Shown here: positions 57,267-64,000 of the stretch, in pieces | How the letters are laid out: every line of letters starts with the position of its first letter | How positions within the stretch are numbered: position 1 is the stretch's first letter | From: Elymus sibiricus | Taxonomy: Eukaryota > Streptophyta > Magnoliopsida > Poales > Poaceae | Length of the DNA: 64,000 nt | NCBI GenBank assembly: GCA_039707655.1 | Contig: CM077668.1 | Span: forward strand, 66,915,086-66,979,085 | Direction of reading: 5' to 3' | Program-made: the position numbers and the translations under genes | Notes under the pieces: generated by a model | What the model saw: the letters and a program-made list of their open reading frames with translations, nothing else | Told to the model about the DNA's origin: nothing | The model's database searches: none

Positions 57267-58150
57267 GTCGATGACAGGAGGATCCAGGTTGATTTTACTC
57301 AAGGTGTTCCAAAGCTGTGGGGTCAGTTCAGGCAAGGCAAACGAGATCACCTGGCCCGAGATTGTGATCTAGGTGTTGAGGAGAAAAACAAAGGCACCAA
57401 TTATGTTTTGGAAGATCAAAACACTCACAGAGGCAGGAACAACCGCAGAAGTTACGATCTTGTATTCGACGATGACGGTCCTAGTGCTGATCTGGAAGAT
57501 CATCCAAGTGCCGACCAAAATAAGATACGGAAAGTAGAAGCTTCCCCCTCGGGGTGACCGCGACATGAGCAGGCGGGGAAGAACTCATCATGATGAGCAG
57601 TGGCGGATCCAAGATTTCAGACTTGGGTGTTCAATTTTTTTTACCCAATGTGATACCTAAAATATTTACATGGCAAGAACTTTTTTCCCTATCACAGTCA
57701 CAATACCTCCAATAGCTTAAGGACATGGCTAAAGCGCATGGAGTCTTGCAGAAAAAATCTTGCACACAAAATGCAACAAAATCCTTTTTTTTCAAGTAAC
57801 AATAGTAATAAGGCGTCCATGTAATAGGTGAGATGATTCAAAAGTAGAGATGGTAACTGGGAGTCAGGGGATCAAGCTAGTGGTGAGCCCGTCGGGACGT
57901 GCGCAAGTGTCAAAACGAGATGCTCTTGTTGGACGAGGTGCACGAGGGATGTAAATGAACCATTGCTTAAACTACACCATGGTTAACACACATAACTAAT
58001 ATACACCATATAGAGAGTTTTCTTGCCAAAAAATTTGGGTGTACATCTGTACACCCATGACCTCAGGTGGATCCGCCCCTGATGATGAGAGAGGAAGCAA
58101 GCAAGGCAAAGAAGATGATAGGGTAAACAGAGATTGCGAAATCCAGAAAA
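57267..58150 (+). pseudogene. CYP59-like cyclophilin gene fragment, split by a hAT element
   Basis: A 96-codon frame (57267-57557) reads DDRRIQVDFTQGVPKLWGQFRQ, then HLARDC, then a hydrophilic tail with RRSYDLVFDDD. I recognise this as the end of the RRM and the zinc-knuckle region of CYP59/Rct1-type peptidyl-prolyl isomerases, nuclear proteins that act on RNA polymerase II and pre-mRNA. The first half of the zinc knuckle (the CFKCG part) is missing. After a one-base shift before the TGA at 57555, the frame continues GDRDMSRRGRTHHDE, is interrupted by the hAT element (57598-58081), and goes on with RGSKQGKEDDRVNRDCE. The catalytic cyclophilin domain is absent. Recognition is from memory. Confidence 0.6.
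57598..58081. mobile_element. hAT-type non-autonomous element
   Basis: Termini CAGTGGCGGATCCA and TGGATCCGCCCCTG are inverted repeats, flanked by the 8-bp duplication ATGATGAG (57590-57597 and 58082-58089). 484 bp with no ORF. The 8-bp duplication and CAGTGGCGG start suit the hAT superfamily. Confidence 0.8.
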
Positions 58151-58856
58151 TATGCAATACATACTACTCATTTCCACCTTTTAAATTTGTCAACTATTGT
58201 ATTAAAAAATCACACAAAATGATAGAACTAGCAAAATTTCAATTGAAATATCACACATAACGACCAGTTTCCTACTGTACCAGTGAGTTCCACTTGAGTA
58301 TTGGGTCTGCTCGTTTCTTCATTCGTGATACATTCTCCTTCCTTAGATATGAATATGATACTATGAGAATCGTGTTAAAATTTTAACTTTATACAATACA
58401 ATGGATGTTTCCCACTATATATATGATACTGGAATAGCTCTACGTGCTGCCTATTTATTTATTTATTTATTTATTGGCATCTGTTGCTATCAAGCTCTTA
58501 GATATGATACTAACTGAAGAGAAAACGATATCTAACTCTGAATTTTCTGAACTAACTGAACCGCAAGGTTCATTTCTAACAAAACTATGATAATCTTTAT
58601 TGGTTTAGGCGTTTAGTAGGAGTTATATATTTGGCGTTTGGCGAGCTACTTATTTTCTTGTTCTTATAAATAATCTGTACATACTACCGCACTCGAAAAC
58701 AAAATCATCGGATAACAAAAACTCTAGAAGTTTTGTCTCATTTACCAAGCAGAGCAGGCTTTCCACACCGTGTATATAGCTTTTAAAAATAAGCACAGAA
58801 AGTTGGCGCCGCCAGCGAAAATCGCGCGGGCAGCAGCGTGCGCTTAGTAGAGCTTG
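58151..58856. other. Unassigned spacer
   Basis: Contains a (TTTA)n microsatellite at about 58455-58480. No supported gene. An ORF on the minus strand (58650-58865) has no recognisable motif. Confidence 0.4.
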
Positions 58857-59105
58857 ACAAGTCATCGACCAGACATTTTACAGAACCTCACCTCTCTTAC
58901 CCTTCTGCATTTGGAAGGCTGTCCTAACATGGAGTCCCTGCTATTGAACTCTATCGACACAAACAAACTCAAATGTCTGTTTCTATGCTGGTGCCCCGAG
59001 TTGTCATCTATTGGAGGATCACATGTTCTTTCGTCCATAAATTATGTTTACATATCCGATTGTCCTAAGCTTACTGAAGCGCAACATCCATTGGTAAATG
59101 ACTGA
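58857..59105 (+). pseudogene. NLR resistance-gene fragment: last leucine-rich repeats
   Basis: The frame reads LQNLTSLTLLHLEGCPNMESL, then KLKCLFLCWCPELSSIGG and INYVYISDCPKLTE, ending in TGA at 59103-59105. Spacing and composition fit the irregular, Cys-containing LRRs of CC-NBS-LRR (NLR) immune receptors of grasses. Only about 80 codons remain. The NB-ARC and coiled-coil domains are absent from the window, and the upstream sequence does not continue the repeats, so this is a relic. The downstream sequence may be its 3' untranslated region. Confidence 0.65.
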
Positions 59106-60036
59106 AGGTACTCAAAATTATCCATTTGATAAAGGTAAAGCCTTTAACTCCTCTAGTGTACAATAGATATGTTTTTTGTGAAGTTGAAGTTTATATAGGT
59201 GCTGATGTAGGGCGTGATCCAGTTTGAATCAAGTTAAAAACCTAGGACGTTGATGTAGTCCTGCTAATCTGCTCTCAGTATATGACCGATTAGGTCTTCC
59301 TTGCATTATTTTCTGTTAGTACCGAGTTCATGTCAGATGAAACAGTCAGGATGTAGTCCAAATTTAAACACATCTCTAATTCTAGTTTTGAAGCAAAGAA
59401 GGAAAAAACAAGTGGATAGGTGCATGTTTTACCCTGAATATAGCAGAATTACTTCGAAACAAGAAGGCAGTGAAATCTGGATTAACTATGAATGCCTCTT
59501 ATCATCCATATCTTTTCTATGGACTGATCTCTTTATACCTGTATTTGTACAGGAACGACCACCGGCGGAGTTTTTCAGTTGATTGAGGTGTTTCCCTCTG
59601 GATCTGATCACCATGGGTGGCTGTCAATACCTGCTATGGCTGGACTGTTCTCCCTTCTGCGGAGGCACATAGGATTTGTTCCTCTCTTCCTGGATGCAGG
59701 GAAGCGTCGTCTGTTGTGTCATGCTGTTTACTATTGCGCTGGGCTTCATCATCCATATCTAGCAGCTTTTCATCCGCAGGTGGCTAAATTCATTGCCCAA
59801 ATTTCCGAAAGCAACATTATCTGTCGTAAGTGACAACGAGTAGCAAATCCCGGTTCAAGCATATGGAAGCAATCTATGGTAGTGTTTATGAGGTACATTC
59901 GCTGCGAATGGAGCAACATGTGTTTGTAACGTCACGCACTACACTTACAGTGGTCACTTCGCCTACAATTGTCGCACTGAACTGCTGGTGCATCATACAT
60001 ATGAACTGTAATTGCTTTTGGATCCCTAACTCTCAT

Positions 60037-60090
<54 letters not shown>

Positions 60091-60180
60091 TGTAAATGTT
60101 GTTCTCTGAGACAGGTTGCAGAGAAGTCATACCAATTTGGAGGAATAGAATCTTTAACACAAGAGGCACAATGACCATGT
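59106..60180 (+). other. Possible 3' untranslated region of the NLR fragment, with introns
   Basis: After the stop, AGGTACTC (59108-59115) and TTTGTACAG before 59552 could bound an intron. The sequence after it (about 59552-59830) is compositionally exon-like. A mixed (TC)n(TG)n microsatellite lies at 60038-60092. The frames here give no recognisable protein. Confidence 0.35.
60038..60092. repeat. Compound (TC)n(TG)n microsatellite
   Basis: About 17 TC units are followed directly by about 10 TG units. Likely polymorphic. Confidence 0.95.
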
Positions 60181-60522
60181 ATAATCATCAAAGGTAATAT
60201 TAGTAGTATGGTGAATAGCAGCATCCATTTTACCAAATTTCAAGGACGTCAAGGTTTAGCATCTATGCTTTTGCACTGCTAGCTTGCATATACAAAGGAT
60301 AGAAGTGATATGATAATATGGTTGTCGCTGAATCTTCCTTATCGCATGGATTTTAGATAGTAAGGCAAAACAGTAGAAGAATATAATTTCTACAAACACG
60401 TGCTGGTGCGGATGGTATGTGCATAATATGTACAGATACAAGAACAAGAAGGCTCTGAAACCCTTTTGGCCTACAAAAATTAAGCTCCATCTGAGCTTTT
60501 AAAAAGTGACAGATTATGTTGT
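60181..60522. other. Unassigned spacer
   Basis: No gene, repeat or signal that I can support. Confidence 0.5.
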
Positions 60523-61157
60523 TTACAACCAAGGGAAAGGACGTAACTCTCTCACAACGATCAGTATCAGTATGCAGCCAACAATGCAAAGCAAATACAG
60601 CAATCGCTGCCAGCGATCTGAGACTTGCGGTCGCTGCTTCTTCCTCCTACTGCTCCTCGTTCTCTTCTTCCTCTTCTTTCGCAGATTCCCTCGAGAGTCA
60701 CCATCAGGGAGATAGAAGGGCGAAGAACCACCTTGGGCTATGTTGAGGTACTTGGGGAAGACACATGGACAGTACATTGTCCTGAGGAAGTGGTTCCGTT
60801 GGGCAGGAAACTGGGCTAGTGCTTCCACCATCCCATGTTCCATGTCGATGGTGTGATGGCCCAGGCATTGTCGTCTTCATCGTTCACCTTGGCCATCATG
60901 CAAAGAATATCCTCATCGTGCACTCTCAGAATCGGGCCATGGAAAATCAGTTTCTTCAGCTCCAGCTCTTGCGTATCGTCATCCCACAGCACAGGCAGCA
61001 AAGCAGAGTAGCTCGGGTCAACCGAGATGTCGTCGACATGGACGGTGCATCGCTTCTGCCAGCCGTCCCAAGAGACCCTTCTGTTCCACACGGTGGCTCT
61101 CCAGCCTTCACCGCAGGTCGAGAGATGAGGCCCACCAGGGCCGTCGTGTTTGATCTC
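60523..61157 (-). pseudogene. DUF1618-domain gene fragment, frameshifted and cut by a copia element
   Basis: From the copia border the minus strand reads EIKHDGPGG and then WRATVWNRRVSWDGWQKRCTVHVDDISVDPSYSALLP, LELKKLIFHGP and DILCMMAKVNDEDDNAWAI. This is, from memory, the pattern of the grass-expanded DUF1618 family, whose function is not established. Around 60858 two extra bases shift the frame, after which MEHGMVEALAQFPAQRNHFLRTMYCPCVFPKYLNIA continues the domain. The C-terminus has a basic stretch (RKKRKKRTRSSRRKK) and a hydrophobic helix (LLYLLCIVGCILILIVV), which suggests a tail-anchored membrane protein. The N-terminal part should lie beyond the copia element, outside the window. Confidence 0.65.
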
Positions 61158-61354
61158 TGTTAGAGTTGGGATGACGGGAGGAAGAAGAGACTCGTGCAAC
61201 TCTCTCTCTCTATTCATTCAACTGGAGTTTACACGGGATATATATCTGTACATTTACATGTGCTAACAATACTCACACAAACCTAGCCTGAAGACTCGGG
61301 CCTAACGCACGGACGTGCACACACGCACGACGTGCACACACACGTTCTCTAACA
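61158..61354 (-). repeat. 3' LTR of element J, short (197 bp)
   Basis: TG...CA ends with six-base inverted termini (TGTTAG/CTAACA). In element sense GATATATATC (61236-61245) is a TATA candidate and GAGAGAGAG lies near the end. GTGCAC palindromes cluster at 61311-61340. Confidence 0.8.
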
Positions 61355-64000
61355 CCCCGCCGCAGTCGAGTCGTCGGTGCCTGGTAGGACGCATAGACTG
61401 GATCGGAATGCTTGAAAAGCTGCCGCCGGGAGACCCTTAGTCATGATATCTGCTAGTTGTTGAGTAGTAGGAACATGTACAATACGGAAATCGCCGAGAG
61501 CCACCTTCTCCCTGACAAAGTGAATGTCCAGCTCGATGTGTTTGGTCCTCCGATGATGCACTGGGTTAGTAGACATGTACACCGCCGAGATGTTGTCACA
61601 AAAAACGACCGTGGTCGTCGGGAGAGAACAACCCAACTCATCAAGGAGTTGCCGCAGCCAAACGCAGTCAGCGACAGCGTTGGCGACGGCACGGTACTCA
61701 GCTTCCGCGCTGGAACGAGAGACGGTGGTTTGTCTCTTGGAGGACCAACTGACGAGTGAGCCGCCGAGGTAGACGCAGTAGCCTGAAGTCGAGCGTCGAG
61801 TGTCCGGGCAGCCGGCCCAGTCCGCATCGGAGTAAGCCACGATATCCGTGGAGGCGGAGGAGGATAGGAGGAGACCGTAGGTGGAGGTGCCTCGAACATA
61901 ACGTAAGATGCGCCTAATGATGGCGAGATGGCAGTCGCGAGGATCATGCATGTGAAGACATGCTTGCTGGACCGCGTATGCCAAGTCAGGGCGCGTCATC
62001 GTAAGGTACTGAAGCCCACCGACAAGGCTGCGGTACTCGGACGGAGCGGCCACCGGAGAGCCGGCGTCAGCAGCAACCTTGGGCGACGTGTCAACAAGAG
62101 TGGATGTAGGATGACACTGAGACATGCCGGCCCGTTGGAGGAGCTCGTCGGCGTACTGGGCTTGGTTGAGGAAGAACCCACGCGCCGTGCGATGAACCTG
62201 GATGCCGAGGAAGTAGTGAAGATCACCCATGTCTGTCATGGCGAACTCGTGCTGGAGCTGGTCGACGATGCGGCGGAGAAGAGTCGTCGAGGAAGCAGCG
62301 AGAACGATGTCGTCGACGTACAACAAAAGATAGGCGGCCTCGCTGCCCCGCCGCAGTATGAACAATGAGGCATCGGAACGGGAGGCAATGAACCCAATGG
62401 TGGCGGCGAAGGTGGCGAAGCGCTGGAACCAAGCGCGCGGTGCCTGCTTAAGGCCGTACAACGACTTGGAGAGCCGACATACATGATCACGGCGAGCGTC
62501 GTCGACGAATCCAGCCGGCTGATAGCAGTAGAACTGCTCATCAAGAACCCCGTGGAGGAAAGCGTTTTTCACATCCAGCTGGTGAACAGGCCAGCCGCGT
62601 GAGCACGCCAAGGTGAGCACGGTGCGTATCGTCGCCGGTTTCACCACCGGAGAAAAGGTCTCCCCGAAGTCAATGCCCGGACGTTGAGCGAAGCCACGGA
62701 CAACCCAACGGGCTTTGTAGCGATCAAGAGAGCCGTCGGCTTTGGTTTTGATGCGGAAAACCCACTTGCCGGACACGATGTTAGTGTGAGGCGGCCGCGG
62801 AACGAGTGTCCAGGTGGAGTTAGCCATGAGGGCATCATACTCCGCCTGCATGGCCGTGCGCCAGTTTGGGTCTTGAAGAGCAGCACAGACAGAGGAGGGT
62901 ATCGGAGAGATGGTTGTGGCCTGCAGGTTGGCATATCGGGGGTTGGGCTGAAAAATACCGTGACGCGCGCGTGTGAGCATCGGATGTAGATGTGAGGCAG
63001 GCGCCGGGGTGGAAACCGGGGGAGTCGGAGAGTTGTTGGGCGCGGTGGTAGGGGAGATGGAGTCCGCGGGCATGGGAGACGAGCTGCATGCGGTGGACTG
63101 GGAGGATGGGTTAGTGTGCTCCGTGGAAGATTGCATGGGTGGGGATGGCTGCATGTGCGGGGTGGGTTGCATGGATGGTGAGGGCTGCATGCGCGGGGAG
63201 CCAAGTGGCGTGCATGGAGCGGCTGGGGCGGGCGGCACCCATGCAGGGTCAGCCGGATCGACGCATTCCGTAGAGGAAGGATCGGGCGGATAGGTTGTTG
63301 AGATAGAAGAGGATTCTGGCAGCGTTTTGAATGGAAAGATAGACTCGACGAACGTGACGTGTCGAGAAAAAATGATACGCCGGGAGAGTGGGTCGTAGCA
63401 ACGATAGCCCTTGCGATCATCCGGGTAGCCAAGAAAGATACATGCTACAGAATGTGGAGAAAGTTTGTGAGGGGCTGTAGCGATGAGATTTGGGTAGCAT
63501 AGGCATCCGAACACACGTAAGTGGCGAAACTCGGGCATGCGGCCAAAAAGTAACTCGAACGGTGTGGTGATGAGGCGAGGTTTGCATGGACGCCGGTTGA
63601 GGAGATAGGAAGAGGTGGCCAGGGCTTCGGCCCACCAACGTGGAGGCATGGAGGCATGAAGGAGAAGGGTACGAACGCCGTCGTTAAGAGTGCGAATAAT
63701 ACGCTCGGCCTTGCCATTTTGTTGGGAAGTGTATGGGCATGTGAGGCGTAGGAGGGTGCCGTGGGAGGCTAGAAGGGTACGGTTGGCGTGGTTGTCGAAC
63801 TCGCGGCCATTGTCGGTTTGAAAAGCGAGAATAGGACGAGAGAATTGTGTTTGGACGTAGGCATAGAAGAGAGCAAGGAGGCGATGAACTTCGGATTTGC
63901 GGCGAACGGGAAAAGTCCACACATAATGAGTAAAATCATCAAGAATAACTAAATAGTATTGATAACCAGATACACTCAAGACGGGACTCGTCCACAAATC
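61349..64000 (-). CDS. pol: Element J copia polyprotein, integrase to RNase H
   Basis: The frame is open from the window edge to TAG at 61349-61351, at least 882 aa, counted here from the first in-frame start codon at 63997. The integrase core has Asp20 or 21 (ILDDF), Asp62 (QTDNGREF) and Glu98 (NGKAERI), then FELLFGRMPEFRHLRVFGCLCY. A Pro/Ser/Thr-rich linker follows. RT has KARWVVRGFAQRPGIDFGETFSPV, LDVKNAFLHG, SLYGLKQAPRAW and the catalytic YVDD at about residues 560-563. RNase H has DADWAGCPDTRRSTSGYC, SSAEAEYRA and DNISAVYMSTNPVHHRRTKHIELDIHFVRE. All catalytic residues are intact. Gag and protease lie outside the window. The stop codon lies within the first six bases of the LTR. Confidence 0.92.
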   Translation of the reverse strand, partial: DLWTSPVLSVSGYQYYLVILDDFTHYVWTFPVRRKSEVHRLLALFYAYVQTQFSRPILAFQTDNGREFDNHANRTLLASHGTLLRLTCPYTSQQNGKAERIIRTLNDGVRTLLLHASMPPRWWAEALATSSYLLNRRPCKPRLITTPFELLFGRMPEFRHLRVFGCLCYPNLIATAPHKLSPHSVACIFLGYPDDRKGYRCYDPLSRRIIFSRHVTFVESIFPFKTLPESSSISTTYPPDPSSTECVDPADPAWVPPAPAAPCTPLGSPRMQPSPSMQPTPHMQPSPPMQSSTEHTNPSSQSTACSSSPMPADSISPTTAPNNSPTPPVSTPAPASHLHPMLTRARHGIFQPNPRYANLQATTISPIPSSVCAALQDPNWRTAMQAEYDALMANSTWTLVPRPPHTNIVSGKWVFRIKTKADGSLDRYKARWVVRGFAQRPGIDFGETFSPVVKPATIRTVLTLACSRGWPVHQLDVKNAFLHGVLDEQFYCYQPAGFVDDARRDHVCRLSKSLYGLKQAPRAWFQRFATFAATIGFIASRSDASLFILRRGSEAAYLLLYVDDIVLAASSTTLLRRIVDQLQHEFAMTDMGDLHYFLGIQVHRTARGFFLNQAQYADELLQRAGMSQCHPTSTLVDTSPKVAADAGSPVAAPSEYRSLVGGLQYLTMTRPDLAYAVQQACLHMHDPRDCHLAIIRRILRYVRGTSTYGLLLSSSASTDIVAYSDADWAGCPDTRRSTSGYCVYLGGSLVSWSSKRQTTVSRSSAEAEYRAVANAVADCVWLRQLLDELGCSLPTTTVVFCDNISAVYMSTNPVHHRRTKHIELDIHFVREKVALGDFRIVHVPTTQQLADIMTKGLPAAAFQAFRSSLCVLPGTDDSTAAGC

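Larger units (their letters stand above)
61158..64000 (-). mobile_element. Element J: Ty1/copia retrotransposon, partial (runs off the window)
   Basis: The 3' LTR at 61158-61354 starts TGTTAGAGTTGG and ends CTCTAACA on the + strand. A purine-rich GGCGGGG tract adjoins it in element sense. The candidate target site on the left is ATCTC (61153-61157); the other copy lies outside the window. Integrase, RT and RNase H are in one open frame. GC-rich codon use and the absence of stops set it apart from the AT-rich nest and suggest recent activity. Confidence 0.85.

Noticed and set aside
61457..63293. Several + strand frames opposite the J polyprotein
   Set aside because: Antisense shadows of a GC-rich coding sequence with clear integrase, RT and RNase H motifs.

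Overview
The window looks like intergenic chromosome from a large-genome grass of the wheat/barley tribe (Triticeae). About 53.5 kb is a stack of LTR retrotransposons inserted into one another. The LTR sequences, the tRNA-Asp primer sites and the TGAT...ATCA termini match the Sabrina/WHAM group (Athila lineage of Ty3/gypsy) as I remember it, and one copia element has Angela/BARE-like LTRs. Family names are from memory and were not searched. There is no rRNA, CRISPR array or intact cellular gene.

The nest was rebuilt from target-site duplications (TSDs). Element G (minus strand, truncated, bases 1-45684, about 3.9 kb LTR, initiator-Met primer site) is the outermost host. Element A (2536-39448, plus, TSD CCGTG) sits in G's LTR. 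Element B (5354-23156, minus, TSD CAAGA) split A's gag. Element C (14779-22252, minus, TSD ACCAC/ACCAA) split B's 5' LTR. Element D (26801-36377, minus copia, TSD AAGAG) entered A's 3' internal part. H (41100-44998, plus, TSD GAACG) is a solo LTR of G's own family, inserted in inverted orientation into G's LTR. At 45685-53497 lies element E (minus, Athila type, gag-protease only), whose left LTR is replaced by a fold-back of two opposite LTR pieces.

From 53.5 kb to the end the sequence is lower copy. It holds two nested Mutator-like non-autonomous elements (54619-57144 and 56149-57120), a hAT-type element (57598-58081) that split a CYP59-like cyclophilin gene fragment, an NLR leucine-rich-repeat fragment (58857-59105), and a DUF1618-domain gene fragment (60523-61157). 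The last was cut by a copia element (61158 to beyond the window end) whose polyprotein frame is fully open as far as it is visible.

Only B (gag, protease, RT, RNase H, integrase; three disabling changes) and the terminal copia J carry a recognisable near-complete pol. A and E keep gag-protease, C keeps only an acidic ORF, and D has decayed pol but well-preserved LTRs. A and B share LTR termini, primer site and polypurine tract, so they look like a dependent/helper pair. The most interesting shared structure is a GC-rich inverted repeat placed about 32-40 bp upstream of the TATA box in the LTRs of A, B, C and E. It is repeated inside A and B just upstream of the env-position ORF, which suggests a second, internal promoter.
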